A stretch of DNA of 33,473 bases, from the NCBI GenBank assembly GCA_002321305.1, contig DCMF01000079.1, positions 5,010 through 38,482 of the forward strand, in the 5' to 3' direction. The notes beneath the pieces are model-generated. The model worked only from the letters and a program-made list of their open reading frames with translations, was not told the DNA's origin and did not search any database. Made by a program: the position numbers and the translations under genes. This document shows positions 7,881-16,942 of this stretch, piece after piece (the first letter of the stretch is position 1; every line of letters starts with the position of its first letter). Origin of the DNA: Verrucomicrobia bacterium UBA1629 (GTDB lineage: Bacteria > Verrucomicrobiota > Kiritimatiellia > RFP12 > UBA1067).

Positions 7881-8981
7881 GAGACCCGTGCGCGCCTTGA
7901 AAAAGCGCTTGAGGAACGAAGACGCGGAATAGCCGCACAGGTCGGCGATGGACTCGATCTGCTGGTGCGGGTTCTTGAGAAGCTGCAACGCCTCGTCGAA
8001 CCGGCGTTCTTGGATTTCGGCGAGAATCGAGTGCCCGACGGCCTCCTTGAAGCGCAAGGTCGCGAACCGCCGCGAGTAGCCCATGGCGGCGGCCACGTCG
8101 TCGATCGAGATGCCGTGCCGACAGGCGTTGCGGCGGATGTATTCAAGGGCGCGGAAGACGCGCTGATTGCGCTTTTTCAGGATGAGGGTGGAGCCTCGAC
8201 GGACGAGGCGAAGCGCACCATAGACGTGGACCGGGTCCGGGACGCGCGGGGGACGCCCCCGCCGATGGCGGTCGATTTCGTCCGCGAGCAGCCGCGCGAG
8301 CTCGTAGCCGGCGCCCTCGAAGTCGGGTTCGGCGCTCGTGAGGCCCGGCGTGACGGACTCGGCGTACATCTCGTCGTTGTCGATGCCGGCGACGGCGACG
8401 TCGTTCGGGACGTCGAGGCCGAGCGCGGAGGCGACCGGCCAGATCTCGACGGCGCAGCGGTCGTTCGCCGCGAGGATGCCGCACGGCTTCGGCAGCGCGG
8501 CGAGGTCGGCCGCGAGGCTCTTCCGCCGGAGGACGGACATCCGATGGCCGGCGGCGGCGCAGAGGCGGCGGAACTCGTCCTCGCGCTCGCGGTCCCAGAA
8601 GTAGCCGCGCTCCAGTCCGAAGAAGGCGTAGGACGCCCGGTTGAGCTGGAGGAGCTCGCCGCCCGCGAGACGCGCCTCGGCGGCGGAGTCGTGCACGAGG
8701 CGCGGATGTCGGCAGGGCGCGCGCGTCTCTCGCTGGTCGAGATAGACGACCGGGAGGTCTCCGAAGATCCGGTCGGGCGCACCGCCCTGCGCGAGGGCGC
8801 GGTCGACGAGGCAGCCGACCGGACGCCAGTGCGCGAGGGCGCGGCGGATGTCGCCGGGCGTCGCGTAGTTGTCCACGACCTGCACGAACCAGTTGTGCTC
8901 CTGGGCGAAGCGGTAGGCGCCTTTCAGCTTGAGTCGCCAGCTCTTGGCGAAGGTGGATTGAAAGAAGAGTACGATCTCCAT
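7845..8981 (-). CDS. XylR-like transcriptional regulator (LacI-type sensor plus AraC HTH)
   Basis: This is a 378-aa cytoplasmic regulator. The first ~260 residues form a periplasmic-binding-protein-like sugar sensor, with GILAANDRCA and DVAVAGIDNDEMY typical of the LacI/XylR fold. The last ~100 residues are an AraC HTH pair (GISIDDVAAAMGYSRR and QQIESIADLCGYSASSFLKRFFK). The domain order matches E. coli XylR. The start is ATG at 8981-8979. The -10 box TACAAT ends seven bases upstream of it, so the message is predicted to be leaderless. It is convergent with fucO-mutarotase and divergent from rplM. The ligand is not deducible; the family usually binds pentoses or related sugars. Confidence 0.88.
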   Translation of the reverse strand: MEIVLFFQSTFAKSWRLKLKGAYRFAQEHNWFVQVVDNYATPGDIRRALAHWRPVGCLVDRALAQGGAPDRIFGDLPVVYLDQRETRAPCRHPRLVHDSAAEARLAGGELLQLNRASYAFFGLERGYFWDREREDEFRRLCAAAGHRMSVLRRKSLAADLAALPKPCGILAANDRCAVEIWPVASALGLDVPNDVAVAGIDNDEMYAESVTPGLTSAEPDFEGAGYELARLLADEIDRHRRGRPPRVPDPVHVYGALRLVRRGSTLILKKRNQRVFRALEYIRRNACRHGISIDDVAAAMGYSRRFATLRFKEAVGHSILAEIQERRFDEALQLLKNPHQQIESIADLCGYSASSFLKRFFKARTGLSMRAWRKKNCG

Positions 8982-8988
8982 GTCGGAT

Positions 8989-8998
8989 ATTGTACCAA
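8989..8998 (-). promoter_or_regulatory. Leaderless promoter of the XylR-like gene
   Basis: Read on the minus strand this is TTGGTACAAT, with the -10 hexamer at 8994-8989, followed by seven bases and the ATG. Transcription would start at or next to the start codon. Confidence 0.65.
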
Positions 8999-9029
8999 AA
9001 AAACGCGCGGTCGGCTCAAGCCCCCCCCC

Positions 9030-9059
9030 TTGCCCGTCGTCGGCGGTTTTTGCTATAAT
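9030..9059 (+). promoter_or_regulatory. rplM-rpsI promoter
   Basis: TTGCCC (9030-9035), 18-bp spacer, TGCTATAAT with the -10 at 9054-9059. It gives a leader of about 100 bases before rplM, whose 3' end is a purine-rich GAAAGAAAAG ribosome site. Confidence 0.75.
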
Positions 9060-9166
9060 ACGCGCTCATTCGTCGTCGGGGGCTAACCGGCGGCGACAGG
9101 TAAACTGCGGACAAAACCCTGGACAAGGGGCACAAATCCGCGCAAAAGAAGAAAGAAAAGAAAAAG

Positions 9167-9598
9167 ATGCAGAAGAGCTATCGTGCTCCGAACCCGGGCG
9201 ACAACCGCGCGTGGTTCCTCATCGACGCGAAGGACCAGCCGCTCGGCCGCCTCGCCGTCGTCATCGCCAACAAGCTCCGTGCGAAGGATCTGCCGACGTT
9301 CGATCCTTCCGTCGATGCGGGCGCGTTCGTCATCGTGACGAATGCCGCGCTCGTCAAGCTCACGGGCAAGAAGGAGGAGCAGAAGGAATACCAGCGCTAC
9401 TCCGGCTACCGGAACGGCCTGAAGCGCTTCACGGCCGCCGAGATGCGCGCGAAGCATCCCGACCGCATGATCAAGGAAGCCGTCTGGGGCATGCTCCCGA
9501 AGAACAACATCGCGCGCAAGATGATGACGCGCGTGAAGGTCTTCGCGGGCGCCGAACACGACCACGCCGCGCAGAAGCCGGTTGAAATCAAGCTCTAA
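9167..9598 (+). CDS. rplM: 50S ribosomal protein L13
   Basis: L13 is a core large-subunit protein of 143 aa, the usual length. Typical elements are WFLIDAKDQPLGRLA, the KLTGKKEEQKEYQRYSGY loop and VWGMLPKNNIARKMM. The ATG follows a purine-rich stretch acting as ribosome site, and a ~100-base leader separates it from the promoter. It forms the conserved rplM-rpsI operon with the next gene, 15 bases downstream. Confidence 0.98.
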   Translation: MQKSYRAPNPGDNRAWFLIDAKDQPLGRLAVVIANKLRAKDLPTFDPSVDAGAFVIVTNAALVKLTGKKEEQKEYQRYSGYRNGLKRFTAAEMRAKHPDRMIKEAVWGMLPKNNIARKMMTRVKVFAGAEHDHAAQKPVEIKL

Positions 9599-9613
9599 GG
9601 GGAGAATCTGAAA

Positions 9614-10015
9614 ATGGCTACCAAGAAGGCAATTTCCGCCGGAACCGGCCGTCGCAAGACCGCTACCGCCCGCGTGAACCTCGTCGAGGGCTCGGGCAAC
9701 TGGACGGTGAACGGCGAGGAGCTCGCGAAGTACATCCCGTCCGAGGCGCTGCGCGACTACCTCAAGCAGCCCGTCGCGATCTCCGGCTATGACATGGAGA
9801 AGGTCGATGTCGTGTGCTACGCCAAGGGCGGCGGCATCTCCGGCCAGGCGGGCGCGATCCGCCACGGTCTCGCCCGCGCGCTTGTCGCGGCCGACGAGAC
9901 GACGCGTGCCGCGCTCAAGAAGGCCGGCTGCATGACGCGCGACAGCCGCATGAAGGAACGTAAGAAACCCGGTCAGCCCGGCGCTCGCAAGCGCTTCCAG
10001 TTCTCGAAGCGCTAA
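9614..10015 (+). CDS. rpsI: 30S ribosomal protein S9
   Basis: S9 of the small-subunit head, 133 aa. It shows GTGRRKTATARVNL near the N-terminus, GGGISGQAGAIRHGLARAL, and the basic C-terminal tail ending RKRFQFSKR that reaches towards P-site tRNA. A GGGGAG ribosome site precedes the ATG. It is the second gene of the rplM operon and ends just before a strong intrinsic terminator. Confidence 0.98.
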   Translation: MATKKAISAGTGRRKTATARVNLVEGSGNWTVNGEELAKYIPSEALRDYLKQPVAISGYDMEKVDVVCYAKGGGISGQAGAIRHGLARALVAADETTRAALKKAGCMTRDSRMKERKKPGQPGARKRFQFSKR

Positions 10016-10028
10016 ACGCGAAAAACGG

Positions 10029-10057
10029 AACGGCGGCGCGTTCGCCGCCGTTTTCGT
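10029..10057 (+). terminator. Intrinsic terminator of rplM-rpsI
   Basis: A perfect 10-bp stem AACGGCGGCG / CGCCGCCGTT with loop CGTT is followed by TTCGTTTT. It starts 14 bases after the rpsI stop. Confidence 0.92.
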
Positions 10058-10061
10058 TTTG

Positions 10062-10164
10062 TTCAGAAGGTTTGGAAAGTTTGGGAGGTTTGGAAGGCTT
10101 GGGAAGTTGGGAAAGTCTGGAAAGTTCGCTCTCCTGTCCCTCGCGACGCGCGCGTCCCTCTTGT
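10062..10164 (-). repeat. Composite element: type A repeat plus palindromic flank (inverted copy)
   Basis: GGTTTGGGAGG-like units (10062-10124) are followed by a flank (10124-10164). Read on the minus strand, the flank has two GAGGGAC copies around the perfect palindrome GACGCGCGCGTC. This is the inverse orientation of the 2056-2146 copy. It lies between the rpsI terminator and the helicase gene. Confidence 0.85.
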
Positions 10165-10196
10165 CGGAGGCTTCCAACGCTTAGAAGGTATCGAAT

Positions 10197-12122
<1,926 letters not shown>

Positions 12123-12132
12123 GGACGACGCC

Positions 12133-12804
12133 ATGACCCATCCCGCGAAAGAGATCCATCAGGCGCTCTGGGGCTACGAGGAGTGGCTCGTCAACACGCC
12201 GCGCATCCTCGTCAAGCGCATTGTCGCGAACGACCGCCTGAGCGTCCAGGTGCATCCGAACGACGTCACGGCGAAGACCGTCGGCGGCGACCCGAAGACG
12301 GAGATGTGGTGCGTCCTCAAGGCCGGCCCGATCTTCGCGGGCGTGAAGCCGGGGACGACGGCGGCGGACGTCGAGCGGGCCGTGAAGGACGGCTCGTTCG
12401 AGGACATCCTCGTGCGCCATGACGCGAAAGTCGGCGAGTGCTACTTCATCCCCGGCGGGCTCGTCCACGCGATCGGCGAGGGCACGAGCGTCTACGAGGT
12501 GCAGCAGCCGAGCACGACGACGTTCCGCCTCTACGACTGGGGGCGCGTCGGGGCGGACGGCCAGCCGCGACAGCTGCACGTCAAGGAGGCGCTGGCGGCG
12601 ATGGATCTTTCGCTGCCGCCGCCCGTGCCGACCGAGATGGTGGACTGTCCCTACTTCACCTTCCGCAAGGTCCCGGCCGGCGAGCTGCCCGCCGTGCCGG
12701 CGGCGCGCGTCGTCCACGTGCCGTCGACCGGCGAGACGGTCGTCCTGGAGCCGGGCGAGGGCATGGCCCTTTCGGCCCCCGCCTTCGTCTCGTCGATTCC
12801 ATGA
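12133..12804 (+). CDS. Short class I mannose-6-phosphate isomerase-like protein
   Basis: A cupin-fold, zinc-dependent type I phosphomannose isomerase of 223 aa; the reaction would be mannose-6-phosphate to fructose-6-phosphate. The zinc-site motifs are present: RLSVQVHPND (Gln and His), KTEMW (Glu) and GLVHAIGEG (His). The usual ~300-aa bacterial enzyme has some 40-50 residues between the N-terminal WGxxxW motif and LVKxIxAxDxLSVQVHP. Here WGYEEWLVN runs almost straight into ILVKRIVANDRLSVQ, so this segment is missing. The C-terminal cupin lobe is also short. It overlaps the next gene by ATGA, implying translational coupling. Function as an isomerase is likely but specificity is unproven. Confidence 0.8.
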   Translation: MTHPAKEIHQALWGYEEWLVNTPRILVKRIVANDRLSVQVHPNDVTAKTVGGDPKTEMWCVLKAGPIFAGVKPGTTAADVERAVKDGSFEDILVRHDAKVGECYFIPGGLVHAIGEGTSVYEVQQPSTTTFRLYDWGRVGADGQPRQLHVKEALAAMDLSLPPPVPTEMVDCPYFTFRKVPAGELPAVPAARVVHVPSTGETVVLEPGEGMALSAPAFVSSIP

Positions 12805-14084
12805 ACGAGCTGACGATCGCCGAGCTGAAGGACGAGATCCGCAGGGGCGCGCGCTGCATCCTGCAGGTGCGCCACGCCGAGCGTCCGAAGATGGACCCGA
12901 ACGACCCCAGCTTCGGCGACGGGCTGCACCTGACGCGCGAGGGCGTGCGGACGGCGCGGATTCTGGGCGAGCGGCTGGCGGAATTCAAGGACGAGGTCGC
13001 GTTCTGCTCGAGTCCGCTCACGCGGACGCGCGAGACGGCCGCCGGCATCGCCGTCGGCATGGGCCTTTCGGACGCGGCGATCCCGACGGCCGGCTGCCTC
13101 GGCAACGACTCCTTCTTCTACGAGGATCCGCTGGAGGTGCTGAAGACCTTCAACACGATGGAGTTCTTCAAGGCGTGCTTCGCGTATTTCGAGAAGGGAC
13201 GGATTCCGGGGTTCAAGGACATCCACGCGGCGGCGGACGCCTGCGAGCGGTGGCTGTTCGAGCAGGCCGGGAACCGTCGCCTGTTCGTTGCCGTCACGCA
13301 TGACTGCTACATCGCGGCGTTCCTTTCCGCGCGCGGGGCCTACGGGCCGTTTTCGCGCAGGAACTGGCCGCGCTTCCTCGACGGCGCGGCGATTCTCGTC
13401 TATCCGGACGGCTCGCGCCGCTACGCGCTCGTCCGGTCGGGCCTGTCCTGCGGCATCTGCGGCGTCCGCCCCGTGCGGGCCGTCGTCTTCGACTTCGGCG
13501 GCGTCATGACGAAGACCACGATGCCGGAGCGCGTCCGCGCGTGCGTGGCCGCGTACGGCATCGACTGGAAGACGCTGGCGTCCGGCTTCGCGCGCTACCG
13601 GCGGCTGATGGACGGCGGCTTCATCACGCTGGAGCAGATGTACGACCTCATCTGGGCGGATGCTGACATCGAGCTGACGGACGAGGCGAAGGCGCGCATC
13701 CTCGAAGAGGACTACGCGAGCTTTCTGGAGGGCTACCGCAACGAGCGGACGCTCGCGTGGATGAGGGCGCTGAAGGGGAAGGGCTTCAAGATCGGCATCC
13801 TCACGAACATGCCGCCCGCGTTTGCGCCGCGCTTCCGAAAGGTCTTTGCGGACTTCATTGCGCTGGCGGACGCGATGGTCATCTCCGGCGAAGAGCACAT
13901 GTTCAAGCCGCAGAAGCGCATCTACGACCTCCTGAAGGCGCGCATCGGCCTGTACGCGGACGAGCTCTGCTTCATCGACGACGTGGAGGCGAACTGCGAC
14001 GGCGCGCGGCGGTGCGGCTGGCAGGCGATCCGCTTCGAGTCGAACGAGCAGGTCGAGCGCGACTTCGCCGCGCGCTACGCCTGA
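12801..14084 (+). CDS. Histidine phosphatase-HAD hydrolase fusion protein
   Basis: One 427-aa frame holds two phosphatase folds. Residues 1 to ~215 resemble the histidine phosphatase (phosphoglycerate-mutase-like) superfamily: the RHG-type motif reads QVRHAER with H25, later CSSPLTRTRETA and the second histidine in VTHD. Residues ~222-427 are a HAD-superfamily hydrolase: AVVFDFGGVMT (nucleophile Asp, with Gly where many HADs have the second Asp), GILTN, the lysine in MFKPQKRIYD and CFIDDVEANCDGA. The start is the ATG overlapping the manA-like stop (ATGA at 12801-12804); upstream frame extension is shadow. Neither substrate is known. Placement after a sugar-phosphate isomerase suggests sugar-phosphate or nucleotide dephosphorylation, which is inference. 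Confidence 0.85.
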   Translation: MNELTIAELKDEIRRGARCILQVRHAERPKMDPNDPSFGDGLHLTREGVRTARILGERLAEFKDEVAFCSSPLTRTRETAAGIAVGMGLSDAAIPTAGCLGNDSFFYEDPLEVLKTFNTMEFFKACFAYFEKGRIPGFKDIHAAADACERWLFEQAGNRRLFVAVTHDCYIAAFLSARGAYGPFSRRNWPRFLDGAAILVYPDGSRRYALVRSGLSCGICGVRPVRAVVFDFGGVMTKTTMPERVRACVAAYGIDWKTLASGFARYRRLMDGGFITLEQMYDLIWADADIELTDEAKARILEEDYASFLEGYRNERTLAWMRALKGKGFKIGILTNMPPAFAPRFRKVFADFIALADAMVISGEEHMFKPQKRIYDLLKARIGLYADELCFIDDVEANCDGARRCGWQAIRFESNEQVERDFAARYA

Positions 14085-14097
14085 AGCGGAGGCGGCG

Positions 14098-15030
14098 GTG
14101 CGCAATCTCCTGATCGTCGCCGAGCAGGTCGCGGTGCTGTTCGTCCTCATGGGCGTCGGCGCGGCCCTGCGCAAGGCGAAGCTGGTGGACGGGCGGGGCA
14201 TCGAAGGCATCGTGAACCTGCTCGTCCTTGTCGTCACGCCCTGCCTCATCGTCGACAGCTTTCAGCGTCCGTTCGACCCGTCGATGCTGGCGAGTCTCGG
14301 CCTCGCGTTCCTGATCGCCGTCCTTGGCCATGCCGTGGCGATTGCGCTGGCCGTGCGCGTGGTGCGTCAGCGCGCGGCGGACGTGCGCAAGCCGCTGCTG
14401 CTGGCGGCGGTCTTCTCGAACGCCGGGTTCATGGGCATTCCGCTCGAACAGGCGATTCTCGGCGAGACGGGCGTCTTCTTCGGCGTCGTCTACGTCATCG
14501 TCTTCAACCTCTTCATGTGGAGCTGGGGCGTCCGTGTGATGGCGGACGGCGGCGGCACGGCGGCTCGCTGGAAGATGGCGGCGAATCCGGGGACGGTCGG
14601 CATTGCGCTGGGGCTGCCGCTGTTTCTCTTTTCCGTCCGGCTGCCGCCGTTCCTCGGCGCGGCCGTCCACCACGTCGCGAACCTGAACACGCCGCTGGCG
14701 ATGATCGTCATCGGCCATGCGCTCGCCGGTGCGCGGCTTGGCCGCGTCGCGCGTCTCCCGGCGGCGCACGCGGCCGTGCTTTTCCGTCTCGTCGCCTATC
14801 CGCTCCTGATGATCGCGGCACTCTGTCCGTTTCGGAACCTGCTCGACCGGCGGATGATGCTGGCGATCGTGATTGCCGCGTCCGCACCGGTTGCGGCGAT
14901 GGTCTCGATGTTCGCGGTCAAGTTCGGGCGCGACGTCGATGCGTCCGTCGCCGTCGTCTGCGGCTCGACGGTCTTGAGCGTCCTGACCCTGCCGCCCGTC
15001 ATTGCCCTTGCCCTCTCCGTTCTCGGATAG
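14098..15030 (+). CDS. AEC (auxin efflux carrier-like) family permease
   Basis: This is a 310-aa polytopic inner-membrane protein with about ten hydrophobic segments in two halves. The repeated pattern with TPCLIVDSF near the first third, VFSNAGFMGIPL in the middle and ASAPVAAMVSMFAVKFG near the end is typical of the AEC/membrane-transport family. Known bacterial members move malate, malonate or other organic acids; the substrate here is not deducible. The start is GTG at 14098 with GGAGGCGG just upstream, 13 bases after the fusion-phosphatase stop, so it is probably the last gene of that run. No clear terminator follows. Confidence 0.87.
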   Translation: MRNLLIVAEQVAVLFVLMGVGAALRKAKLVDGRGIEGIVNLLVLVVTPCLIVDSFQRPFDPSMLASLGLAFLIAVLGHAVAIALAVRVVRQRAADVRKPLLLAAVFSNAGFMGIPLEQAILGETGVFFGVVYVIVFNLFMWSWGVRVMADGGGTAARWKMAANPGTVGIALGLPLFLFSVRLPPFLGAAVHHVANLNTPLAMIVIGHALAGARLGRVARLPAAHAAVLFRLVAYPLLMIAALCPFRNLLDRRMMLAIVIAASAPVAAMVSMFAVKFGRDVDASVAVVCGSTVLSVLTLPPVIALALSVLG

Positions 15031-15091
15031 AAATGGACTGATATGGACATATGCGTCGAATGACACAGGAAAATATTGTCTGCCTGTGCCC

Positions 15092-15120
15092 TTGACAGGA
15101 TGACCATAAAAGAATATCAT
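15092..15120 (+). promoter_or_regulatory. Consensus-like promoter of the Phd/PIN-DUF445 operon
   Basis: TTGACA (15092-15097), 17-bp spacer and TATCAT (15115-15120), then ten bases to the ATG at 15131, leaving a leader of about four bases at most. An inverted repeat CACAGG (15064-15069) / CCTGTG (15083-15088) sits just upstream of the -35 and could be an autoregulatory operator. Confidence 0.75.
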
Positions 15121-15130
15121 ACGTCCCATC

Positions 15131-15382
15131 ATGACTATCACAGTAAACACGGCCACGCTGAAACAGCAGCTCAGCCATTATCTTGGCCTGGCCCACCAAG
15201 GGAAAGATGTGCTGATCACGAGCCACAAGCGCATTGTCGCGCGGCTCTTGGGGGAAGACTGCCTCTGCCGTCTTCCGCTTCGCGAACCGACGCTTCCGGC
15301 GTCCGCCGTGGCGGACATCGGCGGCTTCGGCTTCGGGGAGGATCCGCTGGACGGAATGAAGAAGGAAAGGAGCGCGCGATGA
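15131..15382 (+). CDS. Phd/YefM-type antitoxin-like protein
   Basis: An 83-aa protein whose first ~45 residues follow the prevent-host-death fold: TVNTATLKQQLSHYLGLAHQ, then DVLITSHKRIVARLLGED. The C-terminal part is Gly/Pro-rich and presumably binds the partner. Such proteins bind their own promoter and neutralise a PIN or Doc/RelE toxin. The ATG overlaps the end of a near-leaderless promoter, and the stop overlaps the next ATG (ATGA). The pairing with a PIN protein supports the call. Confidence 0.82.
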   Translation: MTITVNTATLKQQLSHYLGLAHQGKDVLITSHKRIVARLLGEDCLCRLPLREPTLPASAVADIGGFGFGEDPLDGMKKERSAR

Positions 15383-15843
15383 ACGTCTATCTCGACTCGT
15401 CATTTGTGATCCGCCGCCTGCTCGGGGTCGGCAAGCCCGCCGAGTTCTGGGGCAAGTGGGAGAAGGCGTATGCCTCGACGCTGATGCGCACCGAGTGCTG
15501 CCGCGCCGCGAACCACCTGCGCCTGAACGGCAAGCTCGACGACGCCGGCCGGGCGCGCCTCGGCAGCTGGATCGAGACGGTCTGCGCGACGGTGACGCAG
15601 GTCCCCGTGACGGACGCGATTCTGAAGCGCGCGGGCGAGGCCTACCCGGTCGAGGTCGGCACGCTGCAGGCGATCCACCTCGCGACGCTGCAGGAGCTGG
15701 AGGCCGTCCACGGCGTCAAGTGCGTCCTCGCGAGCGACGACGAGGGGCTCGTCCAGGCGGCGAAGGCGCTCGGCTTCGACGAGGCGGCCGAGAAGCCGAA
15801 AGCCAAGCCGAAGGCGAAGCCGGCGGCCGAAGCGGCTTCATGA
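15379..15843 (+). CDS. PIN-domain (VapC-like) protein, possible toxin
   Basis: A 154-aa PIN-domain protein, the family of Mg-dependent RNases that act as VapC toxins. D6 in VYLDSS, E39 in MRTECC and D120 in LASDDEG match three of the four usual acidic positions. The normally conserved Asp in the DAxHLAT motif is Gln here (TLQAIHLAT, Q97), so activity may be reduced or use another residue. The last ~20 residues form a Lys/Pro/Ala tail (EKPKAKPKAKP), which is unusual for the family. The start is the ATG overlapping the antitoxin stop, and the stop overlaps the DUF445 gene start. Confidence 0.8.
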   Translation: MNVYLDSSFVIRRLLGVGKPAEFWGKWEKAYASTLMRTECCRAANHLRLNGKLDDAGRARLGSWIETVCATVTQVPVTDAILKRAGEAYPVEVGTLQAIHLATLQELEAVHGVKCVLASDDEGLVQAAKALGFDEAAEKPKAKPKAKPAAEAAS

Positions 15844-16463
15844 CGCTCTTGGCCCAGATGGCCGTCCAGGGGGCGGTTGGGTTCGCCATCGGCGCCGGGA
15901 CGAACGACCTGGCGATCCGGTGGGTGTTCAACGCCCTCTTCACGAAGAAGAAGAAGCTGATCGCCACGAACACGAAGGAGGTCATCTGCAACGAGCTGAT
16001 GACCACCGAGAAGATCGTGGCGCGGCTCTCTTCGCCGGACGTGAAGGCCGCGCTGGAGCGCGACGTCCGCGAGCGGCTGGACGCGCTCGGCGACGCGGCG
16101 AAGTCCTTTCTCGGCTGCTTCGGGAAGGGCTTCGAGCCGGTCTTGCCCGGCCTGGTGAAGGAGGAGGTGCGCGCGTTCGCGAAGGTCGCGGACCTCTTCG
16201 ACGACGACTTGCGCGCGACCGTCGCGCGCATCTGCGCGAACCAGATGGCCGCCCAGCTCTCCGAGCGACTGCCGCGGCTCATCGAGGAGACGGACATCTG
16301 GAACATCGTCTACGAGACGATCATGAGCTACGACGAGCGGAAGCTCGTCCTGCTGACGCGGCAGGTGGCGAACCGCGAGCTGCGCGGCGTCACGCTCTGG
16401 GGCGGCGTGATCGGCGCCGTCGTCGGCGTGGCGATGAGCCTCGTCATGTGGGTGATCGGCTGA
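15840..16463 (+). CDS. DUF445-family membrane protein
   Basis: A 207-aa protein with an N-terminal membrane segment (AVQGAVGFAIGAGTNDLAIRWVF), a soluble helical middle and a C-terminal membrane segment after RELRGVTLWGGVIGAVVG. The GAxTNxLAI beginning and the LRGxTLxGGVIGAxxG ending are the DUF445 (YheB-like) signature; the molecular function of the family is unknown. It overlaps the PIN gene by ATGA, so it is translated from the toxin-antitoxin-like message. That coupling is not usual for DUF445 as far as I know. Confidence 0.8.
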   Translation: MTLLAQMAVQGAVGFAIGAGTNDLAIRWVFNALFTKKKKLIATNTKEVICNELMTTEKIVARLSSPDVKAALERDVRERLDALGDAAKSFLGCFGKGFEPVLPGLVKEEVRAFAKVADLFDDDLRATVARICANQMAAQLSERLPRLIEETDIWNIVYETIMSYDERKLVLLTRQVANRELRGVTLWGGVIGAVVGVAMSLVMWVIG

Positions 16464-16510
16464 GGCGAAGCGCGCAAGGCCCGGACGCGAAGGAGTGCGT
16501 CCCATCCCAT

Positions 16511-16540
16511 TTGACATACCCTACGGGGGTATGGTATACT
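16511..16540 (+). promoter_or_regulatory. csoR promoter with embedded CsoR operator
   Basis: TTGACA (16511-16516), 18-bp spacer and TATACT (16535-16540) with extended TGG. The spacer is filled by the inverted repeat ATACCCTACGGGGGTAT (16516-16532), whose 6-bp arms are perfect. It closely resembles the known Bacillus copZA/CsoR operator. Apo-CsoR would block the promoter and metal binding would release it. Confidence 0.85.
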
Positions 16541-16576
16541 ACGCGCCGTTTTCTGGAGAGAAAGGAAAAAGGCGCG

Positions 16577-16855
16577 ATGAAACAGTGCATTGAAGACGTG
16601 AAGTCGCTGCAGCTGCGGCTGAAGAAGATCGCCGGGCAGATCAACGGCGTGAGCAACATGATCGGCGAGGACGTGCCGTGCGAGGACATCCTCGTGCAGC
16701 TCAACGCCGTCAACGGCGCGCTTCACAAGATCTCGCTCATGGTGCTGGAGGGGCATCTCCGCCATTGCGTGCGCGAGGGCATCGAGAAGGGCGACGCCGA
16801 CGAGACGATCGAGAATTTCGCGGAGGCGCTGGAGAACTTCAGCAAGATGGCCTAG
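16577..16855 (+). CDS. csoR: CsoR-family metal-sensing repressor
   Basis: A 92-aa all-helical repressor of the CsoR/RcnR family. The Cu(I) ligand set Cys-His-Cys is present as C35 (VPCEDIL), H60 and C64 (GHLRHC), with RLKKIAGQINGV at the N-terminus. This set fits CsoR, not RcnR (Ni) or FrmR. It sits behind a promoter carrying a CsoR-type operator and in front of a metal-transporting P-type ATPase, so it most likely autoregulates and controls efflux. The ATG follows GGAGAGAAAGG. Confidence 0.92.
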   Translation: MKQCIEDVKSLQLRLKKIAGQINGVSNMIGEDVPCEDILVQLNAVNGALHKISLMVLEGHLRHCVREGIEKGDADETIENFAEALENFSKMA

Positions 16856-16861
16856 TTCACG

Positions 16862-16905
16862 TGAACCACGGATTGTCACGGATGAACACGGATGTGACAG
16901 GGCAA
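16862..16905 (+). repeat. Type D repeat (CACGGAT units) between csoR and the ATPase
   Basis: CACGGAT occurs three times in about 35 bases (CCACGGATTG, TCACGGATGAA, CACGGATGTGA). I recall similar CACGGATGAACACGGAT-type intergenic repeats from other PVC genomes. There is no other copy in this window. Confidence 0.6.
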
Positions 16906-16942
16906 AATTGAAATCTGAAAAGAAAGGCAGGAGGTTCAAGAA

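Noticed and set aside
12438..12800. N-terminal extension of the histidine-phosphatase/HAD fusion
   Set aside because: It is an out-of-frame shadow of the ManA-like gene; the ATGA overlap at 12801 gives a natural coupled start.
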